Of a stretch of 64,000 bases of DNA, positions 50,380-58,018 are shown piece by piece. This DNA comes from an uncultured Myxococcales bacterium (GTDB taxonomy: Bacteria; Myxococcota_A; Polyangia; Polyangiales; Polyangiaceae), in assembly GCA_937949945.1 (NCBI GenBank), contig CALFEQ010000020.1, forward strand, positions 1 to 64,000, given 5' to 3'. The notes under the pieces are model-generated. The model worked only from the letters and a program-made list of their open reading frames with translations, did not search any database and had not been told where the DNA came from. A program made the position numbers and the translations under genes. How positions within the stretch are numbered: position 1 is the stretch's first letter; each line of letters begins with the position of its first letter.

Positions 50380-52941
50380 ATGGCCTCGAGCAGAGCCGCC
50401 AGCGCCGAAGAGCTACGCGCGCGCATCGGGCGCTGGATGCTCTTCCTCGCGATGCTCGGCAGCGCGCTCGGGCTCGGCTCGGTCCATACGCCGGTCCTCG
50501 CCACGGTCGCGGTCGTCGCCGCCATCGCCACGGGCTTGCTCTGGTGGGACGCCGAGCCGCTCGAGCCCAGGCCTGCCGCGTCGATGCTCGTGCTCGTCGC
50601 GGCGGTGCTCCTCGGCTGGACCTTCCTTCAGCTCGTTCCGCTGCCGCGCGGGCTCCTCGAGAAGATCGCGAGCGAGAACGCCGACGTCTGGGCGCGGTGC
50701 CTCTCTCCGCTCCGCGAGCCGGGGCCGGGGTTCGCGTCCATCTCGCTCGATCCCACGGCCTCGCGCGTCCAGATCCTCCGTGGCCTCACGTACCTCGTCG
50801 TGTTCGTCGGCGCGCTCCGTGTCGCGCGGCGACAGGAGGGGGTGGCGTTCCTCGAGCGTGCCATCGTCGCGTCGGCCGTCATCGTCGCGTTCGCCGCGGT
50901 GATGCACCCCGCGCTCGGCGCGCGGAAGGTCTTCGGTCTCTACGAGCCGAAGGAGACGCTCGCGTACGACATCCACAAGATCGGGCCGCTCCTCAACACG
51001 AACCACCTCGCCGCGTACCTCAACATCGGCCTTCTGGTCGCGTTCGGTGCCGTCATCGAGCGGCGCGAGTCGCTGCCCAAGCCGCTGGCGGCGGCGATCG
51101 TGATCCTGCTCGCGCCGACGGTCGTCTGGACGCTGTCGCGAGGCGGCACCGCCTCGATGGTCTTCGGGACGCTGCTCGCGGCTCTGCTCGTGTTCGGGGC
51201 GAGGCGCACGCGGCGCTCGAAGCTCGCCGGTCCTGCCGTCGTGCTCCTGGCGGCCATCGTCGGCGGCGCGATCCTCTCCCTGTCGATCTTCGAGGACACG
51301 GCGCGGAAGTTCGTGCGCGGCGACATGTCGAAGATCGGGATCGCGAAGAACGCGCTCGAGCTGCTCTGGAGCTCTCCGATCGTCGGCGTGGGCCGCGGCG
51401 CGTTCGAGTCGACGTTCCCGAAGTTCTGGCGGGGAACGGGGTACTGGGTCTTCACCCATCCCGAGAACGTGCTCGTCCAGTGGACGACGGAGTGGGGCCT
51501 TCCGGTCGCGCTCGCGGGCTTCGCCGCCATCGCTTGGGCGCTCCGCCCCCGCACCCCCCTCGCGCGCTCGCGCGTCCCGGCGGGGGCGTGGGCCGCGCTC
51601 GTCGCGGTCGCCGCGCACAACCTCGTCGACTTCAACTCCGAGATCCCGGCCGTCATGATCGCGCTCTCCGTCTGCGCTGCGATCGTCACCGGCGGTACGG
51701 GCGGCGGCGTGCGGGGCCCGCAGCGCGGCGGGGCGTGGGCTCGCCGGCCGAACGCGCTGGTCGTCGCGCTCGCGGTCGGGACGCTCGCCGCGATCGCGGC
51801 GACGCTGCCGTTCACGGCGCACGAGCTGTACAACGAGCAGCGAGCGTTCCGCGACGTCGGCCTCGACCGCTCGCTCTCGCGCGAGGCGTTCCACGCACGC
51901 GCGCGCGAAGTCATGCGCCGCCACCCCGCCGAGCCGTATTTCCCCTTCGTCGGCGCCGTGCGCGCCACGGTCGCGCGCGACGAGAGCCTCCTGCCGTGGG
52001 CCGGTCGCGCGCTCGAGCGCAGCCCGGTGCACGGGCGCGTCCACCTCTTGCTCGCGCGGTCGCTCTTCGTGCGAAACCCGTCGCAGGCGCGCCTCGAGTA
52101 CCGGATCGCGTGCGAGCAGGACGAGCACCTCTGCGTCGTCCAGGAGGCGTTACCGCTCGTGAACGGCTACTACGACGCGATGGAGCTCGTGCCCGAAGGC
52201 GAGCGCGGTGTCGCCGTCCTCGAGAGCCTCGCCGATCGTCTGGAGAGCCGCCTTCCGGCGACGGTCGTTCGCCTCGATCGCGAGCTGGCCGCGCGCGACC
52301 CGGCCCATCTCGATCCGGTTCGGCGCGCCGCCACCGGCGCGCTCCGCGACATCTCGAACGACGAGCCGTGGTGCTCGGGGCCGGCCCGTCAGGGATGCCT
52401 CGAGGAGGGGCTCGCCGCCGCCAGGCGCCTTCGCCTCGCCGCGCCCGAGAAATGCGACGGCCACGCGCTCGTCGCCGAGCTCCGCATCGCGACCGGTGAC
52501 GTCGACGCCGGCTTCTCGGAGCTCGACGAGACGCTCGATCGCGTGACGGAGCGCTCGGCTTGCGCCCGCCGCCTCGTCTCGCTCGCCGAGAAGACGCGCA
52601 ACGCGGCGCGCCTGGACGCTGCGCTCGATCGGCTGCTGAAGCTCGGATGCGAGGCGCCGCCGGAGTGCGTCACGAACCTCGTGTTCGCCGCCGACGTCGA
52701 GAGCCGCCGCGGGAGCCATCGCCGCGCGCTGGCGTTGATGAGGAAGGCATGGGAGCGGGCGCCCGAGCGCGACGAGCTCCTCGTCGAGGTCGCCAAGAGG
52801 GCCGAGGCGCAAGGGCTGCACGGCGAAGCGCTCGACGCGTACACGAAGCTGCTCGAGCGGCATCCCGAGGATCCGCAGTGGGCCGAGGCCGTGGCGCGCG
52901 AGCGCGCGGCCGTCGCGCGAGGCGTGTTCGAGCGGCGTTGA
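50380..52941 (+). CDS. O-antigen ligase/Wzy-like polymerase with TPR domain
   Basis: An 853-residue polytopic inner-membrane protein. About ten TM segments span residues 15-480, with the Wzy_C/WaaL-type loop LLNTNHLAAYLNIGLL, the WTLSRGGTASMVFG segment and the periplasmic loop WSSPIVGVGRGAFESTFPKF. The last TM is followed by a large TPR-containing C-terminal part (about 500-853). Enzymes of this type polymerise or ligate polysaccharide repeat units. It converges with a Wzc-like kinase gene, so the two likely serve the same exopolysaccharide. No glycosyltransferase gene is adjacent within the window. Confidence 0.85.
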   Translation: MASSRAASAEELRARIGRWMLFLAMLGSALGLGSVHTPVLATVAVVAAIATGLLWWDAEPLEPRPAASMLVLVAAVLLGWTFLQLVPLPRGLLEKIASENADVWARCLSPLREPGPGFASISLDPTASRVQILRGLTYLVVFVGALRVARRQEGVAFLERAIVASAVIVAFAAVMHPALGARKVFGLYEPKETLAYDIHKIGPLLNTNHLAAYLNIGLLVAFGAVIERRESLPKPLAAAIVILLAPTVVWTLSRGGTASMVFGTLLAALLVFGARRTRRSKLAGPAVVLLAAIVGGAILSLSIFEDTARKFVRGDMSKIGIAKNALELLWSSPIVGVGRGAFESTFPKFWRGTGYWVFTHPENVLVQWTTEWGLPVALAGFAAIAWALRPRTPLARSRVPAGAWAALVAVAAHNLVDFNSEIPAVMIALSVCAAIVTGGTGGGVRGPQRGGAWARRPNALVVALAVGTLAAIAATLPFTAHELYNEQRAFRDVGLDRSLSREAFHARAREVMRRHPAEPYFPFVGAVRATVARDESLLPWAGRALERSPVHGRVHLLLARSLFVRNPSQARLEYRIACEQDEHLCVVQEALPLVNGYYDAMELVPEGERGVAVLESLADRLESRLPATVVRLDRELAARDPAHLDPVRRAATGALRDISNDEPWCSGPARQGCLEEGLAAARRLRLAAPEKCDGHALVAELRIATGDVDAGFSELDETLDRVTERSACARRLVSLAEKTRNAARLDAALDRLLKLGCEAPPECVTNLVFAADVESRRGSHRRALALMRKAWERAPERDELLVEVAKRAEAQGLHGEALDAYTKLLERHPEDPQWAEAVARERAAVARGVFERR

Positions 52942-52963
52942 GCGCGGCGCGCAGCGCGCGCTC
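52940..52963. terminator. Hairpin between Wzy-like and Wzc-like genes
   Basis: GAGCGCG (52940-52946) pairs with CGCGCTC (52957-52963) in the 44-base gap between two convergent genes, so it could end transcription from either side. It begins inside the first gene's stop codon. Confidence 0.35.
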
Positions 52964-52985
52964 CTCGCGCTCTTCTTCTGCGCGT

Positions 52986-55235
52986 TCAGTTCGGCGGCGG
53001 GGATGCCTCGGGCGAGCGGTCGTCGCCGCCCTGGGCGACCGGCGCGTAGCCTTCGCGGCGGTAGTAGTAGTACCGCTGGTAGTAGTACTCGTGGCGGTCG
53101 AGGTTGACCGCGTTGAGGACGGCGCCCGCGATCGGCGCGTCGACGTCGCGCAGCGAGCGGAGGCCCGACTTCGCGAAGCCGAACGTCGTCTTGAACGCGC
53201 GGATGACCATGATGACGCCGTCGCAGAGCGTCGAGAGGATCGCCGAGTCGGTGACGGCGACCACGGGCGGGCTGTCGAGCACGATCCGATCGAAGTGCTC
53301 GCTGAGCTCGTCGAGCATGCGGCGGAACTTGTCCGACGCGACGACGTCGGCGGAGTTCGGCGGGATCGGCCCGCAGGGGATGCAGTAGAGGTTCGGCACG
53401 ATCGTCGGCTTGGCGACCTCCTCGAGCGTGGCCTCGCCGACGATGACGTTCATGAGGCCGATGTCGCCGGCGCGATCGAAGATGCGGTGCAAGCGCGGCC
53501 TGCGGAGGTCGCAGTCGACGATGCAGACGCGCTGCCCGCCCTGCGCGAGCGAGATCGCGATGCTGACGGCCACCGTCGTCTTTCCCTCGGACGGCGCGGC
53601 GCTCGTGACGAGGATGCGCCGGTAAGGCCGGTCCGGGTTCATGAACATCAGGTTCGTGCGCAGAGAGCGCGCGGCCTCCGCGACACCGGACGCCGGGCGC
53701 TCGTGCACCAAGAGCTCGGGCGGAAGCTCCGCCGTGATGCGGCGCGCCTTGCGCCGCCGGCCCTTCCTGCGGCCGGGCGTTCCTTTGAGGTCCTCTTCCG
53801 CGATCTCGGGGAGCAGGCCGAGGAACGTGACGTTGAGCCGCTTCTCCACGTCCTCCGGCGTCTTGAGCGTGTTGTCGAGCGCCTCGCGGAGCAGGGCGAG
53901 CGCGATCCCCAAGAGGAGCGACGCGGCGAAGCCGATGGTGACGTTCGTGCCCGTGCGCGGGTAGATCGGCACCTTCGGCTCGTTCGGCGTGTCGATGAGC
54001 CGGATGTTGTTCGTGTTCATCATCCGGCGAAGGTCCGCCTCCTTGAGCTGCTCGAGGAGGACGGCGTAGAGCTTCTCGTTCTGCGCGCGCAGGCGATCGA
54101 GGCGGTGGAACTCGAGCTCCTTGAGGTTGAGCTCGACGGCCTTCTTGCGGGACGCCTCGTACAGGGCCGCCTCGCCGGCCTCCTGCTGCTGGATGATGGC
54201 GAGGTCGCGCGCGACGGCGCCTTGGATCGTCTTGATCTCGGAGACGAGGGCGTCCTTCGCGAGGGCGATCTTCTCGTCTGCCTTCTTCACCGCCGGGTGG
54301 TTCTCGCCCTTGCCCTCGGCGACGAGCTCGGCGCGCTCGCGTTTCGCCTCCAGGTACTCCTTGCGGAGCTGGCCGAGGAAGGCGTTCGAGAGGAGCTCGG
54401 ACGCGGGGATCTGATCGGGGTTGTCCGGCGAGATCTTGGAGAGCTCGGAGTGCCGGGCCGCGAGCTCCTGGCGCCGGAGCCGCGTGCGCGTGAGCGCGAT
54501 GTCGTACTCCTGCATCTCCATGCGGATCATCTTGGAGAGATCCTCGAGGGTGCTGGAGGGCAGGTCGTTCTGCTTCTTGAACTCGTGCAGCGCGTCCTCG
54601 GTCTGCTCGAGCTCGTGCTTGAAGTGATCGAGCTGGCCCGAGAGCCACACCACCGTGTCGCCCGTCGCGCTCACCATCTTCTCGAGGTTCTGCGCGATGT
54701 ACGCCTTGGCGACGGCCTCGGAGAGGCGGCGGGCGAGCGAAGGCTTCGTGTCCTGGACGCGGATGTAGACGAGGCGGCTGCCCTTCGCGGGCTCGACGAT
54801 CAGCTTGCCGCGCAGCTTCTCGACCGCGTTCTCGATCGGCACGGGCGCCGAGGGCTTGAAGCCGAGGAACTCGGGATCGTTCTGGAGCCCGAGGTCGCGG
54901 ACGACGGTCGACAGGACGCGGTCGCTCTGGATGATCCGGTACTGGGTCTCGTAGTACTCCTTCGTGTCCCAGATCGCGCTCCAACCGATCATCGGATCGG
55001 TCTTGTTGCCGAGCGGCTTGATGACGTCCGGGTCGAACTCGATGAGGGTCGAGGCCTCGTAGATCTTCGGCTGGCTCTTCGAGAAGGCGAGGGCCGCGCC
55101 CGAGCCGAGGAGCACGCAGGCGAGGATGATCGCCCAGTGCTTGAGGATGGCGCGCAGGGCCCAGAGGATGGCCTCGAGGGCGCTCCCGTCCGCCGACCCT
55201 CCGATGGGCTCGCTCTGCCCCGTCTCCTCGCCCAT
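52986..55235 (-). CDS. Wzc-like polysaccharide co-polymerase and tyrosine autokinase
   Basis: A 749-residue protein (ATG 55235; another in-frame ATG at 55292 adds 19 residues). The N-terminal Wzz region has TM1 (about 32-50), long periplasmic coiled coils (about 195-400), then TM2 (IGFAASLLLGIALALL). The cytoplasmic BY-kinase domain has Walker A SAAPSEGKTT (K about 552), Walker A' CIVDCDLRRPRLH and Walker B RIVLDSPPVV, ending in a Tyr cluster (HEYYYQRYYYYRREGY, about 715-730), which is the autophosphorylation site. All three parts are fused in one chain. It controls chain length and export with a Wzy/Wzx system. It converges with the Wzy-like gene. Confidence 0.93.
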   Translation of the reverse strand: MGEETGQSEPIGGSADGSALEAILWALRAILKHWAIILACVLLGSGAALAFSKSQPKIYEASTLIEFDPDVIKPLGNKTDPMIGWSAIWDTKEYYETQYRIIQSDRVLSTVVRDLGLQNDPEFLGFKPSAPVPIENAVEKLRGKLIVEPAKGSRLVYIRVQDTKPSLARRLSEAVAKAYIAQNLEKMVSATGDTVVWLSGQLDHFKHELEQTEDALHEFKKQNDLPSSTLEDLSKMIRMEMQEYDIALTRTRLRRQELAARHSELSKISPDNPDQIPASELLSNAFLGQLRKEYLEAKRERAELVAEGKGENHPAVKKADEKIALAKDALVSEIKTIQGAVARDLAIIQQQEAGEAALYEASRKKAVELNLKELEFHRLDRLRAQNEKLYAVLLEQLKEADLRRMMNTNNIRLIDTPNEPKVPIYPRTGTNVTIGFAASLLLGIALALLREALDNTLKTPEDVEKRLNVTFLGLLPEIAEEDLKGTPGRRKGRRRKARRITAELPPELLVHERPASGVAEAARSLRTNLMFMNPDRPYRRILVTSAAPSEGKTTVAVSIAISLAQGGQRVCIVDCDLRRPRLHRIFDRAGDIGLMNVIVGEATLEEVAKPTIVPNLYCIPCGPIPPNSADVVASDKFRRMLDELSEHFDRIVLDSPPVVAVTDSAILSTLCDGVIMVIRAFKTTFGFAKSGLRSLRDVDAPIAGAVLNAVNLDRHEYYYQRYYYYRREGYAPVAQGGDDRSPEASPPPN

Positions 55236-55688
55236 CACGTCGTGATTCCTCGTCTTTCGTTCCCCCGAACGAATCGCTGGGTTGGATGCCACTTGGTTGC
55301 CGGCGACGCAAGCCGTGTTCGCGGGAGCGGCCGAGCCTCACCGGACGAGCGCGAGCGCTCCCGGAGCGGGGGTAGGGGAGGGTCGCACCATCGCGCGATT
55401 CACGCAAGTCGGGCGGAAACCGGGGCCCGGGCCGCGAAATCGGGCCGTCCGTGGCCCTCGGGGCCGACCCTCGCGGACCCGAGGGGGGTGGACCTGGACG
55501 CGTCCACGGGGGACCATCGGACGTCCGTTTTCGCGAGGTCACGCGTTCACGAGGAACTCCATTCACACGGCGTCGTGATGCCCGTCGATCAAGGGCATTT
55601 CCGAGTGGCAGAGCTCCTGCATCACGGGGCGGCGAGGCGAGCCGAGGGGCGCTCGCCGGAACCCCAACGAGCCGAGGAATCGAGGAAC
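55236..55688. other. Divergent gap, nothing recognised
   Basis: A 453-base gap between the Wzc-like gene (minus) and a lipoprotein gene (plus). It includes GC-rich stretches with short palindromes (GGACGCGTCC near 55498) but no gene-like frame, strong promoter boxes or repeat. Confidence 0.35.
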
Positions 55689-56528
55689 ATGCGCCCGACC
55701 ACCTTTGGAACCCTTGTCGCCGCGACCGCCTTCACCGCCTTCTTGACCGGGTGCCCTCGCGAGAAAGCCGACGGGCCGATGACGCGAGACGAGGCCCGCG
55801 AAGCGCTCGAGGAGTCGGCGATCGAATCGCAGGCGGCCGCCCTGACGACGAGCGCCGTCGAGATCTCCACGAACTTCACGATCGGCAAGGCGGTGAAGGA
55901 GGCCGCGGCCGAGCTCAAGACGTTCATCGAGACGCAGCTGCCGTGCGCCGAGATCACGCTCGTCGACGCGACGCTCACGGTCACGTACGGCGCGAAGCCC
56001 GGCCAGTGCCTCTATCGGGGGCAGTCGTTCTCCGGCCAACACATCGTGAAGGTCGAGCGGAACGACGACGAGATCGTCGTCGATCACGAGTGGAAGGACC
56101 TCTCGAACGGCAAGGTGAAGGTGAGCGGCACCGCGCACGTCACGTGGGACTTCGGCGATCGGACGCGGCGCGTGGAGCACGACCTCACCTGGACGCGCCT
56201 CTCCGACGGCCGCACGGGCCGCGGAACGGGCGACATCCTCATGGGCGTGCTCGAGGGCGGCCTCTCCGAAGGCATCCAGATCGACGGCAGCCGCTCCTGG
56301 ACCGGCCAGAACGGCAAATGGGATCTCGCCATCGAGGGCGTGCAGATGCGCTGGGTCGATCCGGTCCCGCAGGCGGGCACCTACCGCCTCGCGTCGCCGA
56401 AGGGCCGCTCGCTCTCGCTCTCCTTCGCGCGCGTCGACGAGGACACGATTCGGGTGACGATCAAGAACGACACGAAGGAGTTCCGGTTCGACGTGAACAC
56501 GATCGGTGCGGTCGCGGACGAGTCGTGA
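55689..56528 (+). CDS. Predicted lipoprotein of unknown function
   Basis: A 279-residue predicted lipoprotein (signal ends AFTAFLTGC). ATG 55689 has GAGGA just before it. The mature chain begins with helices (about 28-85) and continues with a beta-rich domain (LVDATLTVTYGAKPGQCLYR, IVVDHEWKDLSNGKVKVSGT, EGIQIDGSRSWTGQNGKWDL). No known domain recognised. It is a single-gene unit just upstream of the CRISPR effector locus. Confidence 0.78.
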   Translation: MRPTTFGTLVAATAFTAFLTGCPREKADGPMTRDEAREALEESAIESQAAALTTSAVEISTNFTIGKAVKEAAAELKTFIETQLPCAEITLVDATLTVTYGAKPGQCLYRGQSFSGQHIVKVERNDDEIVVDHEWKDLSNGKVKVSGTAHVTWDFGDRTRRVEHDLTWTRLSDGRTGRGTGDILMGVLEGGLSEGIQIDGSRSWTGQNGKWDLAIEGVQMRWVDPVPQAGTYRLASPKGRSLSLSFARVDEDTIRVTIKNDTKEFRFDVNTIGAVADES

Positions 56529-56676
56529 GGCGGGACGGCCGGCGCCAATCGGCCGTGGCGCTCGGCCTGGTGCCTGACTGCGTTGCGTATGCGACCTGGC
56601 GCCTCGCCAAACCGTCGCCGCGCCCCCGCGCAACTTCTGCGTACGCCCATCGAAACTGGTGGACTCGAGAGTCCGT

Positions 56677-56712
56677 CTTCCATCGAGCTCGCGTCGACTA
56701 TAAAGTTCGATC
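56677..56712 (+). promoter_or_regulatory. Putative promoter of the CARF gene (shared box)
   Basis: CTTCCATCG (56677-56685), 13 bases, then TATAAA (56699-56704), with GATC ten bases after the TATAAA start. The same layout is found before cmr2. TATAAA would be the -10; TTCCAT may be the -35 region. AT-rich compared with surroundings. Confidence 0.5.
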
Positions 56713-56753
56713 TTTGTGTTGCGCCCTCGTACGGGCGTGGGGGAGGAAGATCG

Positions 56754-57485
56754 ATGACGAAGACCGTCGTATGTTCCGTCGGAACGAGCGCGGCGAAGGG
56801 CATCTGTGCGCCGGCGCAGCTTCTTGCGTGGGTCGCCGAGAACGGTGGCCCGGAGCAGGCCGCCGAACGCATCTACGAGCGCTTCCGGGACGTGAAACCG
56901 GAAGGGGCGGCTCTTCTCGACAAGCTGTCGGCCGAGATCCACTCGCTCGTGCGCATCGGCCTCGAGGAATGCTGTCGAGTCATCCTGCTCGCCTCGGCGA
57001 CCGACGACGGCCTGGCCTGCGCGCTGGCGATTCGCCGTTACCTCTTGGATCGTTGGCCGTCGCTGCAGGTCGAGGTTTCGTCCGTTCCCGGCCTTCAGGT
57101 CTCGGACCCGAGCCTGTTCAGGAAGCAGGGCGCGGTGGAGTACTGCAGGCGCTGCCTGGAGGCGGTCGCGAAGTACGGCCGAGAGAACGTCATTCTCAAC
57201 CCCACGGGCGGGTACAAGGCACTGGTCCCTTACGCCGTCCTGGTGGGCATGCTCAAGCGAGTGCCGTGCCGGTACATCTTCGAGCAATCGACCGTGCTCC
57301 TCGACCTGCCGCCGCTGCCGGTCGAGTTTCAGCGAGGGCTGTTCGAGGCTCATCGCAGCGTCTTCGAACGGATCGAGCAGGAGACGGCGATTCCCGCAAG
57401 TTGCCGAAATGCGATCCCTTCCGCTTCTTGGAGAGGGTCGCCCACTCCCAGGAAGCGTTCAGGCGCTTCGAGCACGCCAACGTAG
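56754..57485 (+). CDS. CARF-domain CRISPR-associated protein (APE2256-like), frameshifted near its end
   Basis: ATG 56754 has GGGGGAGGAAGA upstream. The frame encodes a CARF-type Rossmann domain as in the TIGR02619/APE2256 family: TKTVVCSVGTSAAKG at the start, VILLASATDDGLACALAIR, SSVPGLQVSDPSLF and the ligand-site motif LNPTGGYKALVPYA (NPTGGYK, residues 149-155), then RYIFEQSTVLLDLPPLPVEF. CARF proteins bind cyclic oligoadenylate made by Cas10. The reading frame loses sense after about residue 215 (57398), and the remaining residues (SCRNAIPSASWRGS...) are out of family. The true C-terminal part continues in the -1 frame. Without it, an effector domain may be missing. Confidence 0.8.
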   Translation: MTKTVVCSVGTSAAKGICAPAQLLAWVAENGGPEQAAERIYERFRDVKPEGAALLDKLSAEIHSLVRIGLEECCRVILLASATDDGLACALAIRRYLLDRWPSLQVEVSSVPGLQVSDPSLFRKQGAVEYCRRCLEAVAKYGRENVILNPTGGYKALVPYAVLVGMLKRVPCRYIFEQSTVLLDLPPLPVEFQRGLFEAHRSVFERIEQETAIPASCRNAIPSASWRGSPTPRKRSGASSTPT

Positions 57486-57682
57486 GCAACGGCCTGCGGT
57501 GGCTCAAGCCTGGTGACACGACGGACCGATACCTCGTCTCGGTCGAGGGGTGGCGCTTGCTCGTGTGGCGGGCGGTGCGAGAGGACGAGGTCGGGAAGGA
57601 TTATCCCACGCGAGTGACGGTCGACCCTGAGCGGGATAGGGATCGCTTTGCCCCCTTCACTCGCATGGAGATGCATCGCTGA
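57398..57682 (+). pseudogene. Out-of-frame C-terminal part of the CARF protein
   Basis: From about 57398 the -1 frame gives a sensible chain of some 93 residues: LPKCDPFRFLERVAHSQEAF, HANVGNGLRWLKPGDTTDRY, LVSVEGWRLLVWRAVRED and RVTVDPERDRDRFAPFTRM, ending at TGA 57682. It has no start codon or ribosome site of its own. Joined to the preceding frame it restores a protein of about 309 residues, a normal length for the family. A one-base deletion between 57392 and 57404 is the simplest cause. The domain type of this C-terminal part is not recognised. Confidence 0.7.
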
Positions 57683-57782
57683 TCGACGGCGTCGCGGCGG
57701 CAGGGCGGCGTAGTCGGAGCTGGCGACCGAGATTGCAAGCGCCCCGCTGGGTGCCTGCGAGGCGACGAAGCGCTTTCTCTTT

Positions 57783-57857
57783 AGGAGCCGACTGGTTGCG
57801 GCTCCTGAAGGCCGGTCTCCGAGTGTCGATGAACCGTGTTGCGACACCGTATGTCGC
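57783..57857. other. Pair of hairpins between CARF gene and cmr2
   Basis: AGGAGCCG (57783-57790) pairs perfectly with CGGCTCCT (57799-57806) over an 8-base loop. Then GTGTCG (57823-57828) can pair with CGACAC (57842-57847), or alternatively GCGACA (57841-57846) with TGTCGC (57852-57857). The 336-base gap contains no other gene. The hairpins could end CARF transcription. They are not repeated here, so they are not a CRISPR array. Confidence 0.5.
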
Positions 57858-57895
57858 GTCCGAAACGATTTCCCCCGGCGAACGTCGTTTTCACT

Positions 57896-57932
57896 CTTCC
57901 ATCGCGAAAACACGTTCGTAAGATGTGCGATC
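57896..57932 (+). promoter_or_regulatory. Putative promoter of the cmr operon (shared box)
   Basis: CTTCCATCG (57896-57904), 14 bases, TAAGAT (57919-57924), with GATC ten bases after the TAAGAT start, as before the CARF gene. It lies 86 bases before the cmr2 start. Its match to the CARF promoter supports joint regulation. Confidence 0.45.
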
Positions 57933-58018
57933 CGGTAGACGTGTTCGACTCACCCGGAGCGGCTGATCCCCTGCGTGGCGAGCGCGCAAGAAAGGCCGCG
58001 CCCTGAAATGCCCGTGAC

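Noticed and set aside
57390..57420. Programmed -1 frameshift in the CARF gene
   Set aside because: No X-XXY-YYZ slippery heptamer or nearby stem is seen at the junction, so a deletion or sequencing error is more likely.
57683..58018. CRISPR array in the CARF-cmr2 gap
   Set aside because: Only single-copy hairpins are present; no repeated 28-40 base unit is found.
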